This document shows positions 11,867 to 24,300 of a DNA stretch of 64,000 nucleotides, piece after piece. Origin of the DNA: Papio anubis (taxonomy: Eukaryota > Chordata > Mammalia > Primates > Cercopithecidae); NCBI RefSeq assembly GCF_008728515.1, contig NC_044996.1:121770750-121834749 (forward strand), given 5' to 3'. The notes under the pieces were generated by a model, which worked only from the letters and a program-made list of their open reading frames with translations, made no database searches and was not told the DNA's origin. A program made the translations under genes and the position numbers. Position 1 is the stretch's first letter; each line of letters opens with the position of its first letter.

Positions 11867-13224
11867 ATGGAGGTGGTGTTCATTGAGGAGCACCAAAGGG
11901 GATAAGGCACTGGGGACCTATCTTGCTGTTTTTGTTAGCGGTGTTACTTGGTGTTGGGTAAAGGTAATGAAGTAGTAGAATGACTGTATTAAAGCAAAAA
12001 TGTTTCAGTGTAAAGTTCAGTAGATCCACTAGATGGTAGCAAAAGGTTACATGTTGTACCCTCACAGTGACTGGGTTATTGATAACATCTTTAAAACTAG
12101 TAAAACAATTCTGGAAAAGTGAAAATTACATCTGAAATATTGGTTCCTTTGGAGAGAGTAAACACACTGGGTTCAAACTTCTACAAGAAAGTGCTGAAAA
12201 AAGTTGTTTTCTCAATAGAATAGTCTCTGTTCAAATGGTAAGAAAACACCAGTCTTAGATCTGGAAAAGCACTTTATTTGAGCAGTCAACAACTTACATC
12301 TGTTGGTTGTATAAGGACTCCTTCACTTCCAGTTGTCCTAGTGCCTTCTTCCAGGAGGAGCCAATGATCTGGCACCCCTCCCAGCCAAGGGGCTAAGCCT
12401 TCAGGTAGAAACATTCATTGCTGATAAAGTTTTTCATTCTAGGTCTTAAGTCCAAAGTGCATTACTCTGTACACATCTTTGTACAGAGGCTTCGGAGGAG
12501 TACCCGCATGGCTACTATGGAACATACAATACCAAAGGGCGTTAGCTATTAGTGTACATTTTGAAACTCTTTGATATTCTTTGGGTATGATGAGGATTTG
12601 GTTGTGTAGGGGGCCTCAAATCACTCCCAGACAAGGACCCACTTGAGAGCTGAGAGAGAAAACTTGTGCTGAGCATTCTTTTCTGATACCCTTTTGCTCT
12701 GAGTTGGATTGAGATACCCCTGACTGTGGCAGGCACTGACCCCAAGTGGGCCCTAGTGAATCTCCTGCCTACTGGAGAGAGTATCCAGGTTGGCCATCTC
12801 TTATGAAAACTTCAGTTCCCTTGGAACATCCTAGAAACTGTCTTCCTGGGTAGCAGTTGCTCAGAATCCTTCTAGTGCTTGCTTCCTTTGGGCAGATGTT
12901 GTACTGTCACAGTAGGTTCCACAAGGAAGGTTGAGGTGGGAACTCTGTCCTCAAGGCACATACCATCCAGCTGGAGTCAGCTTCCCATATTGATAATACA
13001 AACCCATCAGGCTCAGAGGGGACAGTTCTAAACCCAAGATGCACCTCAGCAACACCTAGGGATCTTAAAAACCATTCAGGTGCTCGGTCCCCAGCCCCAA
13101 AGATGAGTATTTAACTGGTCCTTTGGGCCACATGCATCTTTGCTTTCGCGTATAGCATGTCTGGTTAAGAAACACCACTGATGGAGGTTAAGAGCACAGG
13201 TTTTGAGTCAGCAGTTTGTACGTT
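11867..13224. other. Single-copy island, unassigned
   Basis: About 1.36 kb without Alu or LINE-1 text. No paralogue was noticed elsewhere in this repetitive window, except that the last ~40 bp ('acaggttttgagtcagcag') match the start of module H near 37,335. The only ORFs are short (minus strand 12,542-12,745, 67 codons) and show no domain. It may be the unduplicated flank of the array. Confidence 0.4.
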
Positions 13225-13472
13225 CAAAAACGAGCTCTGCATATATTTATTGCAGCACTGTTGACGACAGCAAAGATATGGAATCAACCTAAGTGGCCAT
13301 CAATGGATGATTGGATAAAGGAAATGCGATATGTATATACCATGGAATACTAGTCAGTCATAAAAAGAATGAAAGAAATCATGTCTTCTGTAGCAACATA
13401 GATATAATTGGAGGCCATTATCCTAAGGGAAATAATTCCTGAAACAGAAAGTCAAATATCCTATATTCTCAC

Positions 13473-13764
13473 TTTTTTTTTTGAGGTGGAATCTTGCCCT
13501 GTCACCCAGGATGGAGTACAGTGGCGTGATCTAGGTTCACCGCATCCTCCGCTTGCCGGGTTCAAATGATTCTCCTGCCTCAGTCTCCTGAGTAGCTGGG
13601 ATAACAGGCGCCCACCACCATGTCTGGCTAATTGTTGTATTTTTAATAGAGACAGGGTTTCACCGTGTTGGCCAGGCTGGTCTCGAACTCCTGACCTCAT
13701 GATCCACCCGCCTCAGCCTCCCAAAGTGCTGGGATTACAGGTGTGAGCCACTGCACCTGGCCAG
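13473..13764 (-). mobile_element. Alu inside the LINE-1
   Basis: Full antisense Alu with flanking duplication atattctcac on both sides, inserted in the LINE-1 3' UTR. Confidence 0.95.
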
Positions 13765-14066
13765 CCATATTCTCACTTTTAAGTGGGAGCGAAACAAAGG
13801 GTACACATAAATATATAGAGTGGAATAAAAGACATTGGAGACTACAGAAGGTAGGAAGGTGGGAGGGGGTGAGGGCTGAAAAATTACTTGTTGGATACAG
13901 TGTTCACTATTTGGGTGATGGGTACACTTAACAGCCCAGACTCTACCACCATGCAATACACGCATGTAAGAAATCTGCACTTATACCCCCTTGATATGGT
14001 TTGAATCTGTGTCCTCGCCCAAATCTCATGTCGAATTGTAATTCCTAAGGTTGAAAGTGAGGCCTT

Positions 14067-14367
14067 GGCCGGGCGCGGTGGCTCAAGCCTGTAATCCCAG
14101 CACTTTGGGAGGCCGAGTCGGGCAGATCACGAGGTCAGGAGATCGAGACCATCCTGGCTAACACGGTGAAACCCCGTCTCTACTAAAAATACAAAAAATT
14201 AGCCACGTGTGGTGGCTGGCGCCTGTAGTCCCAGCTACTCAGGAGGCTGAGGCAGGAGAATGGCGTGAACCCGGGAGGCGGAGCTTGCAGTAAGCCGAGA
14301 TTGCGCCAGTGCACTCCAGCCTGGGCAACAGAGTGAGACTCCATCTCAAAAAAAAAAAAAAAAAAAA
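14067..14367 (+). mobile_element. AluY, Old World monkey-type head
   Basis: Starts GGCCGGGCGCGGTGGCTCAAGCC, is close to AluY throughout, and has a ~20-nt A-tail. Flanking duplication aaagtgaggcct on both sides splits the MaLR LTR. Confidence 0.95.
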
Positions 14368-14665
14368 GTGAGGCCTGGTGGGAGGTGATTGGATCATGGA
14401 GACAGTTTCTCATTAATGGTTTAGCACTATCCTCCTAGTGCTGTTATCGTGACAGTAAGTGAGTTCTCGGGACATCCGGTCGCTTAAAAGCGTGTAGCAA
14501 CTTCCCCTTCTCTCTCTCTTGCTCCTGCTCCCACCATGTGAGATGCCTCACTCCCGTTTTGCCTTCTGCTATGATTGTAAGTTTCCTGAGGCCTCCCCAA
14601 AAGCTGAGCAGAATGCCAGAATCATGCTTCTTATATAGCCTGTGGAACCGTGAGCCAATTAAACT

Positions 14666-14959
14666 TTTTTTTTTTTTGGAGTCTCACTCTGTTGCCCAGG
14701 TTGGAGTGCAGTGGCACGATATCAGCTCACTGCAACCTCCACCTCCCCTCCTGGGTTCAAGCAATTCTTCTGCCTCAGCCTCCCAAGTAGCTGGGATTAC
14801 AGGCATGTACCACCATGCCTGGCTGATTTTTGTATTTTTAGTAGAGACGGGGTTTCACCATGTTGGCCAGGCTGATCTCAAGCTCCTGACCTCAGGTGAT
14901 CTGTCCACCTTGGCCTCCCAAAGTGTTAGGATTACAGGCATGAGCCACCACTCCAGGCC
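14666..14959 (-). mobile_element. Alu inside the MaLR LTR
   Basis: Antisense Alu from the poly-T to CTCCAGGCC. The target duplication attaaactttttt is present on both sides. Confidence 0.95.
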
Positions 14960-15087
14960 ATTAAACTTTTTTCCTTTATAAATTACCCAGTCTCAGGTAT
15001 TTCTTTACAGAGTGTGAGAGCTCATATACCCCTAAATCTATAAAAATAAAAAAAAATACATTAAAACAAAAACAAAAATGAGCTCTG

Positions 15088-15349
15088 GCACCTATTGGCC
15101 TTGTGGCCTTGGGAAATTTATTTGATCTCTCTGAGCCTCAGTTTCTTCATCTGTAGATGACAGAGAATAATACCTTCCCTATGTGATCAAGATGAAATGA
15201 TAGGATAAATATGATTTACCTTGAGTGTGGGCCAGACTTAGGGACTCACTTCTCTTAAATATATAAGATGGTAGTAATGTTTGGTAACTTCTGAGGCCTG
15301 ATCACAAAAAGAGAATAGCTTCTCTCTGTCTCTCACTGGGATTACTTGT
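15088..15349 (+). repeat. Array module H (start of series 2)
   Basis: Resumes module H after the LINE-1: 'gcacctattggccttgtgg' and 'ttgatctctctgagcctcag' match 28,635-28,720 and 37,365-37,440. It ends where an MLT1 LTR begins. Confidence 0.7.
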
Positions 15350-15647
15350 TCTGGGGAAAATCATCTACCAAGTCATTGAAGATACTCCAACAGCCCCCAG
15401 AGAGGCTCATATGGGAGGAATCTGAGGTCTCCCACAATCTATCAGCACTGCCTTCCCAGCCTTGTGACTGTACCATTTTGGAAGCAGATTTTCCAGCTCT
15501 AATCAATTCAGATCACTGCAGCCCTGGTTGACATCTTGCCTGTAACCTCATGAGATGCCCTGTGCCAGAACCACCCAGCTCAGCCGTTCCTGAATTTGTG
15601 ATCCACATATAAACTATGAGTTTGATAAATGTTTATTGTTTTATTTT
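15350..15647 (+). mobile_element. MLT1-type MaLR LTR, 3' part
   Basis: Diagnostic text of the MLT1 group: 'ccagagaggctcatatgggag', 'ttggaagcagattttccag', 'cctcatgagatgccctg', 'ccagaaccacccagctcagc', 'gataaatgtttattg'. Its 3' end is cut by the antisense LINE-1 that follows. Confidence 0.85.
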
Positions 15648-16736
15648 ACAGTTTTTTGAGATACAATTCACCACTTTAAAGTGTATAGTTCAGTGGTTTT
15701 TAGTATAATCACAGTGTTATGGAACATTTGCCACTGTCTCATTCCAGAACATTTCCATTATCCCAGAAATGACAACTCATATGTATTAGCAGTCACTCTC
15801 AGTGCCCCCTACTTCCCATTACCTCACAACCGCTAATCTTCTATCTGACTCTATGGATTTGCCTATTGTGGATATTTCATATACATGGAATCATGCAATA
15901 TGTCACCTTTTGTGAATGGCTTTTTTTTCATGTAGCATAGTTGTTTTCTAGGTTCATCTATGTTGCAGCATGTGTCAATCTTTCATTCCTTTTTATGGGT
16001 GAATAATATTTCATTGTATAAACATTTTCTCTATACATTTATCAGTTAATGGACGTTCGTTTGTTTCTATTTTTGGCGATTGTGGATAATGCTGCTATGA
16101 ACATTTGAGAATAAATTTTTCTATGAACATATGTTCAATTCTATTGTGTATTTACCTACGACTGGAATTGTGGGGTATGGTAACTCTGTGACTTTGTGAA
16201 GACCTGCCAAAGTGTTTTCCACAGTGGCTGTACTATTGCATGTCAGCAATGTATGAAGCTTTCAATTTCTACAAATCCTTGCCAACATTTGTTATTGTCC
16301 CTGTTTTTTTGATTATAGCCATTCTAGTAGGTGTGAAGTGGTATCTACTGTGATTTTGATTTATATTTCCCCAATGATAAAGATGTTGAACATCTTTTCA
16401 TTCGCTTTTTAAAACTTTGTATATCGTTTTGGGAGAAATGTGTATTCATATGCTTACCCATTTTTAAATTGTGTTGTCTTTTATTGCAGAGTTTTAAAGA
16501 GTATTTTGTTTATTCTGGTTACTACAGCCTTATCACGTATATAATTTGCAATTATTTTCTCCGATTTCATGGATTGTCTTTTAACTTTCTTGATAATGTC
16601 CTTTGGCACAAAAGATTTTAATTATGATGATTTCCAATTCACATATTTTTTATGGTTTCTCATGCTTCTGGTGTTTTACTTATGAAACTCTTATGTAACA
16701 CACTATTGCAGATATTTACAAATATTTTTCCGTCTA
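15648..16736 (-). mobile_element. Ancient LINE-1 (L1M) fragment, antisense
   Basis: Reverse LINE-1 3' sequence ('ttgagatacaattcaccactttaaagtg', 'tatggatttgcctattgtgg', 'gttgtggataatgctgctatgaaca'). It is strongly diverged and has no open frame. It replaces module I between H (15,349) and Z (16,737). Confidence 0.85.
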
Positions 16737-17260
16737 AGAGGTTTATGGTTGGTAAATAGAAGAAGTGAAAAGGGAGATTATGAAAAGCAAGAGAGGAGAA
16801 ACTGGTTGAGGCTCAGGTTCTTTATAGGTGGATATTATTTAGGAACACATACATATAGAAGATAAGAATGACAAAATGGATTCTTTTAGAATCTCTGTAC
16901 CCAGGTACTCCTAAGAAGCCTCCCGTAGCATCGGGGACCTAACCTGAGTCAGAGAACCACTGCATTCTTTATAAATACCACTAGTGGAATGAGTGACAAT
17001 GGGGAAAGTAGACAACGAGGGGAAAATTGAGGAAGGAGCAGAGAAAAGAGGACACATGAGAGAATACTGGGAAATTGAGGTTGAATAAAGTGGGGTAAAA
17101 CCTGTGTTTCTTTATCACATCCTTGTAGGAGTAGTCAGAGATCAAGCAGACCCTCCACATATGTGACTACATTTAACTCTCTCTGGGCCTGAGTTCTCTT
17201 GTTTATTCTAGAGAGAATTTATATATTGGATTATCTCCAGTGTGATTATGTCCCCATGTA
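16737..17260 (+). repeat. Array module Z, 5' part (series 2)
   Basis: 'aggaacacatacatatagaagataagaatgac', 'ctaagaagcctcccgtag' and 'cagagaaccactgcattctttataaatacc' match 30,747-31,150 and 46,590-46,780 in order. Purine-rich, no ORF. Confidence 0.7.
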
Positions 17261-17568
17261 TTTTTTTTGAGACAGAGCCTCAACTCTGTTGCCCAAGCTG
17301 CAGTGCAATGGCGTGATCTCTGCTCACTATAACCTCCACTTCCTGGGTTCATGCGATTCTCCTGCCTCAGTCTCCTGAGTAGCTGGGATTACAGGTGCGT
17401 GCCACAATGCCTGGCTAATTTTTTTTTTTTTTTTTTTTGTATATTTTTAGTAGAGATGGGGGTTTCATTTTGTTGACCAGGCCAGTCTTGAACTCCTGAC
17501 GTCCAGTGATCCACCTGCTTTGGCCTCCCAAAGTGCTGGGATTACCCGTGTGAGTCACCGTGCTGGCC
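17261..17568 (-). mobile_element. Alu
   Basis: Antisense Alu with a T-run between monomers at about 17,421-17,439. Flanking duplication gtccccat on both sides. Confidence 0.95.
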
Positions 17569-19139
17569 GTCCCCATACTTTTAAGCCTAGTTCAGACACT
17601 AGTTACTGTCGCCCTCAACCTTCATGGGCATCAGTCAACTTTTCTGAATCTCTTTGTCAATGGTTTGCATCAAGTGGGAAGCAATCATTGTTCCTCTCTC
17701 ATGAATGTGGAGAAAATGTGATGTTTGGACTTGAGGGTTTTGGGAGGCAGCCTGTTTTGTATATTTAAATGTCTCTTTAAAACATTCAGTATTTGTTGGC
17801 TGTTGATTTCACTGAAGTTTCAGGCATCTAGTCAAACTGGGCTGGCTACTGTGAAGGAGCCCTTCATTTTATAGAATACCAGTTTCTGCATTTTTACTCT
17901 GTTTTCCTGTTGTAATGTGACACGTCAGGGTTCTAGGTAATTTCTTTTGTAATTTTAAAAGTCCCTTAGAAGGTAATAGAAAAATATATTTGTGGATGGT
18001 TGAAAGGTCACAGTGTGTCATTATCTCTGGCATTGTGTTATCAAATAGTGACAATGTAGATGACTCTCCTGCAGTCCTTAATATGACTTCTAGGTTGTCA
18101 TATAACTTTGGAGCATAGTCAAATTGGACTTTGATCACTGTTTCTTCATTCAAGTCCTGTTGAACTGATGTGAAAGAAGTCTAATAAAAAGAAAACAACT
18201 TCATTCTTTTTTCTATGAAAACTATGTTGCTGACCTGTCCTTCCCATGTCTGGGAAAAAAGCCCAGGATGTTCTCATAGCTTTTCTGGTTACTCTCATAA
18301 AGCCAAATGTCCTGTGGCTACTTCCATCTTGTAAGAAGCTTATTCTAGTGTAATAATCAATACATCATTTCCTGAATCTTGGGAAAGATCTTCTACTCCC
18401 AGCTGAGGCTTGCTTGAGTATTGGAATCCTGCGAATGACGTGCATGTATGGGTTGGGAGTGGAAATGGCAGTCATTTTTTGGCCTTTATTTTCTCCATCT
18501 ATACTCCAGTTGAGTATTTGCTTATTTTTATCCCCCTGATGAGATCTTGAGAGAGCAAGAGAAGGGCTCAGGGAGAACACTCTTGCATGATTGGCTTTGT
18601 AATGTGAGTATGGGGTTCTGAGATAAGAAATCCTGAGTGGAAGATCCCATGGGGACTTCAGACATCATGCCCCTGCCCCATGTGGGGCCTTTCTTCTGAT
18701 TGGTCATTTAAACTGCACACCCTCCCACCCCAATAGTTCCTTGGCATTTTGTGGTATCTACCAGTATTGAGCTCTTTTTGTACCTCCACATGGTTCTCTT
18801 GGCTGACATTCCTTTAAAGTTATTCTCAGGCTCTTTTTTTACCCCCAGGTCCGCAAATGGATTCTGGAAATCAAGTATTTTTCTTCTGTAAACGGTAGAA
18901 TTGCTGTTCACTTACCAGGTGAACTTTTACTGTGCCCCAGGGGCACCCCCAGTCTCAGCTTTTTGTTTTTCCTTGTACAAGTCAGATGCTAGTTCCTGTG
19001 TCCCTCAACCTTTATGGGTATCAGTCAACTTGTCTGAATCTCATTGTCAGTGGTTTACATCAAGTGAGAAGCAATCATTGTTCCTCTCTTATGAATGTGG
19101 AGAAAATGCCCACCATACCAACAACTCTCTCTAAGAATT
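17569..19139 (+). repeat. Array modules S, Z, K, S (series 2)
   Basis: 17,588-17,720 is an S sub-repeat (cagacactagttactgtc ... gaatgtggagaaaatg) inside module Z. 17,735-18,350 is the rest of Z, collinear with 31,240-31,850 and 46,925-47,820. 18,360-18,900 is module K (matches 31,860, 39,600 and 47,820). 18,900-19,139 is another S. The minus-strand frame 17,869-18,153 carries the shared YAP...RTAGE pattern. No complete gene is visible. Confidence 0.65.
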
Positions 19140-19500
19140 CTTTTCTCTCTCCACCTCAAATCTTATGTGTGTGTGTTGATTAGAAGTTGAAATTCAAGGT
19201 ATTGGCTGGGTTTATTTTTTCTGAGGGCTGTGAGGGAACAATCTAGGTCCAGCCATCTCATTTTGGCTTGTAGATGGCTGTCTTCATGTTCAAATGGCAT
19301 TCTCCTATATTTGTGTCTGTGTCTAAATTTCCTCTTATAAGGACACTATTCATATTAGAATAGGACCACTGTAATAACTTTACTTTATTTTGATTACTAT
19401 TGTAACCCCCCAGTTTCCAAATAAATGTGTGCTTTGAAATACTAGATGTTAGGTATTCAATATCTGAATTTTTGAAATACATGATTCAATCAATAACAGA
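19140..19500 (+). mobile_element. Truncated copy of the dispersed repeat in module L
   Basis: Homologous to 5,560-5,884: 'gtctgtgtctaaatttcctc' through 'gattcaatcaataacagagc'. It lacks its left ~60-100 bp, and module S is joined directly to it. Same position in module L as the copies at 5,495 and 32,880. Confidence 0.65.
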
Positions 19501-19960
19501 GCATCTAAAAAATCTCTTAAATGAGAGGGGTTGTGTTCAACCTCCTATTTAAGGTAGGCTTTCAGGAATGTTTTTTCTCTGCCTGGCCACTAGATGTGCC
19601 CTAGCTCCTAGGAATTTTTGGCCCACTTTTCTGTAGGGCTTCCTCTTTTATTTCCAAGGGCTCCTCTTGGGTACTTTAATTTTAATACCGTTTGAAGCCA
19701 TTCAATATTGTAGCCTCCACATGTGACACTGGAAATTACAGCCTTTTCTTCTGCATGTGGCAAAAGTGCAGTTTGCTCTCAAGCCAGCTTCTTATTGTAT
19801 CTTCTGGCAGGGAAGCTTAAACTCCAAGTTCTTGACTTCACTTATATGAACTTATTACTAACCCTGTGTTTCAACACTCCGGGGGTGTAAGACAAGGCTT
19901 CAGATGCTCTTTGCCATTTGTTTGAAGCAAGGAGTAAGTTCTTTTCATTCTTTCCTCTTG
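19501..19960 (+). repeat. Array modules L and S (series 2)
   Basis: 'ggtaggctttcaggaatg', 'ggctcctcttgggtac' and 'tagcctccacatgtgacactgg' match 5,930-6,110 and 49,550-49,730. An S sub-repeat follows from about 19,720. Confidence 0.65.
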
Positions 19961-21305
19961 ATGGTAGAGAAAATCCCATCACACTCCCTTTCTTATCATC
20001 CATATTTCCACATGGAGAACATAAACTTTTCTTCTACTGGAGACAGAAGTCACTACCCAACGAGCTCCCTTTTGTAAATTCTGGAAAGGATAGATCCAGC
20101 CTCAGATTTTTTTTCTAATGAGTCAGACACTAATCTCATGTTTCTATAACTTAGGGCTGTGAGTGAAGCTTAATGATGCTGTTTCACTAGTGTCATTCAA
20201 ACCATCCCTCTTCCCCTCATTCATCGTGGTGGGTCTCCAGTTATGCAACTTAAAGTTCTATAGAAGGAACATATGGTGGGGAATGGACAGCACCAGCTTC
20301 CACCATGAATGGGAAGATATTTTGATTTACAGATGTTCCAGGAAGAGGAACTCCCAGCTGTTATCCATGTGTAGGGCACTGCATGTACATTTTGTCCTGG
20401 TCACCCTATATGTATCCATATAGGCCACATAGGGCAGAACTTGAGCATGGTTTGTCTAAATGTGGCAGAATGCCTTGCAATCTTCTCAGAATGCAAGAGG
20501 ATAGGAAGCTTGTGAGGAATTGCTCTGAGGCCGTCTTCCACTCACCTACGTATCTCCCTTGAAAAGTTTTTATGAGGCAGTTTTTCATCTTCTCCGTGGT
20601 CTTTTGGGATGGGGGCTTTTTGCTGCCCATCCACCACCAGAATAGTGCTGCAGAATAGAAAACAGCTTAATGTTCACAACACTGGTACTCATAAACAGAC
20701 CACATTGATAAATTCTTTGATGATAACGGCCATGTGATCTTTCATCTTTGTCTCTGAGACACCTGCTGTCTTGAGTTGATAGTTCATATTAGACATAAAT
20801 CTAAGAAATGCAATTCCTGTTTGTTGAGTATCCATATGTGTTACTGGGAAATTGAAACAGCTTTCCTCTGGCCATTACCTATGACCACAAGTAAAATAGT
20901 AGCTGCTGGTAGAGTGCAGTCACTTATATAGAGATGTTCTGAGGTCTACTTTTACAATGAACAGAATGGAAGGAACATGAGGGATAGGTTTGAGTAATAG
21001 CCCAATGAGTCTGTAGAGGTTTCCTCCTCAGCAAACAGATGAGGGAGCACTGGCAGTTGTGTTGGAGGGAATGAGTGGAGATCATTGTTTTGCCTAATCA
21101 CCTATCCAGTGTTGTAAGGAGATCACCATTTTACCTAACAACCTATCCGATGTTTTAAGCCTACCTGGCCATGACTACATTGCTGATGATATGAGGGAGA
21201 CCAAGAAGACCTAGAAAACCTTGCTAATGTCTGTGCTGTTTGGAATGTTGTTGATCTAACACCTTCAACACCACATTTCTACCCAGACTTCTCCTCTTTC
21301 AAGAA
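19961..21305 (+). repeat. Array module M, upstream of protease (series 2)
   Basis: About 1.3 kb, collinear with 50,011-51,258 ('catcgtgggtctccagt', 'tgtagggcactg', 'gggcagtttctc...' counterparts). It lies immediately upstream of PRO, where a retrovirus would carry gag, so a gag relic is a reasonable inference. No zinc-knuckle or capsid motif could be read in frame. Frames at 20,163-20,423 (+) and 20,406-20,630 (-) are short and unrecognised. Confidence 0.5.
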
Positions 21306-21310
21306 CAAAT

Positions 21311-21626
21311 AGCTGGGTGCGGTGGCTCATGCTTGTAATCCCAGCACTTTGGGAGGCCGAGGCGGGTGAATCGCTTGAGGTCAGAAGTTCCAGACCAGCC
21401 TGGCCAACATGGTGAAATCCCATCTGTACTAAAAATACAGAAATTAGCCGAGTGTGGTGGTACATGCCTGTAATCCCAGCTACTCGCAAGGCTGAGGCAG
21501 GAGGATTGCTGGAACCTGGGAAGTGGAGGTTTCAGTGAATTGAGATCGCGCCATTGCACTCCAGCCTGGGAGACAAGAGTGAGACTTCATCTCAGAAAAA
21601 AAAACAAAAACAAAAATAAAAAAACC
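21311..21626 (+). mobile_element. Alu (AluS-like)
   Basis: Full sense Alu, AGCTGGGTGCGGTGGCTCATGC to a mixed A-rich tail (aacaaaaacaaaaataaa). Flanking duplication caaatag at 21,306 and 21,627. Shadow frames on the minus strand are Alu-derived. Confidence 0.95.
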
Positions 21627-21633
21627 CAAATAG

Positions 21634-21997
21634 GTCTAGGGTAAAGATGAGGTCCATTCTTCTCTAATAGCAACTAGAGACTTTATCCACTTGTTAAAGT
21701 GTGTTGGTGGCTTGACAACACTTTCCAAACTTTTTCAGTCCTTATGGATGCTGAGGCACAAGTCCCCGTAATGCCTTGAAGCCTCCATGGGCATGGTATG
21801 ATTTTTACTTTGGATGTGGAAATAAGTCTCAAATTAAACAGATATAAGTTTATGTGTGGGCTCTTATGGAACAGTACACACAAGATGTTGTAACTGATAC
21901 TATTGAGTGTATTGTGGGAAGAACTGTGTTAAGTATTTGTGATTCTTCTCTTGATTATAAATGATGTTTCCAATGGGGAAATGCCATGATTGGAACA
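21634..21997 (+). pseudogene. ERV protease-region relic (PRO)
   Basis: Aligns with 51,290-51,650 and 62,560-62,960 ('gagactttatccactt', 'caatggggaaatgcc'). At about 21,746 one frame reads L-M-D-A-E-A-Q at the position where the 62.64-kb copy reads LDTGEQ. It is therefore a decayed aspartic protease active-site region with the catalytic Thr-Gly lost. Stops follow within 10 codons. Confidence 0.6.
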
Positions 21998-22001
21998 GTG
22001 G

Positions 22002-23121
<1,120 letters not shown>

Positions 23122-24300
23122 GTGGTAGTGAGTTGAGTGGACAACTGGGAGCCCACCAGGCTTCCACAGCTCAGCCATGGGGTATAAATAAAGCGGTATA
23201 AGATACTACGTTGTGGCGAGGGACAACGAGGGGAGGAGGATGACAGGAGGAGGTTCCTACACTGATCAAGGATGTAATAGAGGCAGAGGTTCTTAATGAG
23301 ACTATATGACTTTAGAATTGCCCTGTATGTCCCTGAAAAAGCCAAGGATTCTTTACACCTCACTGTGCTGTATCATCAGCTTAATTTGACAGTATTTGAC
23401 AGTAGTCTTTTTTACACTTGCAGTTCCTGATATAAAGATGCTCTCTCATCCATTGCAAGGACTGAGATCCCTGGTTAATGGTGGTGGACATGTTAATGCT
23501 TTATTCAAATAACTACTGCATCCATGGGATCGGAGTCCATTTGCCTTCATGGGCCTTCATATGAGCGGGTGCCATTGAAACATGGCTTGGATTCTTAGAG
23601 ATGAGACTGAATAAAACAAGTGGAAAGAGAAATTCAGTTCCCAGAGGAGCACATACTTGTGAAAAGCAAGTTTGGGTTCTAAATGTGGCGTTACATATAT
23701 GTTTACCATGCTGCCACAGAGAATCTATACTCTCCCAAGATTTTTCACAAGTGGATATAGTCAAGATGTGGAAAAGATTGAAACCTTACCAGCGTTGTCT
23801 TGATACTATTACATGGATGACATGATTCTAAATGGAAGGTCTAAGGATAGAGTACAATTTGCTGAAGGTAGATGGTCAGATATCTGAGTGACTAGGGCTG
23901 GAAGATTAAACTCTGAAAAGAATAGGGAACTAGACACATAAAGTTTTGTGAACCACGTGGGCTGATGCTCAGAGTGCAATCCTTGAGTCTTTCAAGAGAA
24001 TCCGATGGACTAAAAAAACTCCAGCTAATCTAGTTTTGAACAGCATATGATAAAAAAGCCCATCTTATGATAGGCCTGTTAAATATTGGATAAACTTCAT
24101 CTCTCACATGAGAACTTGCTTAACTAATGACATAAAATTACTAGAATGGCATTCAGTTTTACCAAAAACATGCCTTAGAAACTCTCCTGAAGGCCGTACA
24201 GAACACGTTTCCACATGAACCAAGTTTTGAGGGAAAGTGGCACTGATTGGCATTTATCCAGACAGGAACTTGTAGCAAAAAGATGTGGCCATTCGGCAAA
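23122..24300 (+). pseudogene. ERV reverse transcriptase relic (series 2)
   Basis: Decayed RT. Polymerase active-site codons tat-tac-atg-gat-gac (23,807-23,821) read YYMDD, the retroviral YxDD metal-binding box, followed by hydrophobic codons (M-I-L). It aligns with the boxes at 43,817, 52,153, 57,537 and 63,456. Downstream 'cctgttaaatattgg ... aactctcctgaaggccgtacag' is the connection/RNase H start. Stops and frameshifts occur throughout, so it is not functional. The box suggests a YMDD-type ERV, possibly ERV-L-like, but the family is unassigned. Confidence 0.8.

Larger units (their letters stand above)
13992..15025 (+). mobile_element. MaLR LTR (MST/THE1-type) carrying two Alus
   Basis: Begins TGATATGGTTTGAATCTGTG and keeps the hallmark phrases of this LTR group (gtgattggatcatgg, gattgtaagtttcctgaggcctcccc, ataaattacccagtctcagg). 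Short flanking repeats (tacccc) mark its insertion in the LINE-1 3' UTR. Without the two Alus the LTR is about 440 bp, a normal length. No internal region is present, so it is a solo LTR. Confidence 0.9.
13240..15072 (+). mobile_element. LINE-1 3' fragment with nested insertions
   Basis: Sense LINE-1 ORF2 end and 3' UTR (catatatttattgcagcac ... gaatactagtcagtcataaaaag). It is broken by an Alu (13,473-13,764) and a MaLR LTR (13,992-15,025) and ends in an A-rich tail. The flanking duplication caaaaacgagctctg (13,225-13,239) / caaaaatgagctctg (15,073-15,087) marks insertion into module H. The uninterrupted paralogue at about 37,345 reads 'tctgagctctaccacttattggcc'. Confidence 0.9.

Noticed and set aside
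14538..14981. 147-codon plus-strand open frame
   Set aside because: It starts in a MaLR LTR and runs through an antisense Alu; the peptide is the usual Alu-derived text.
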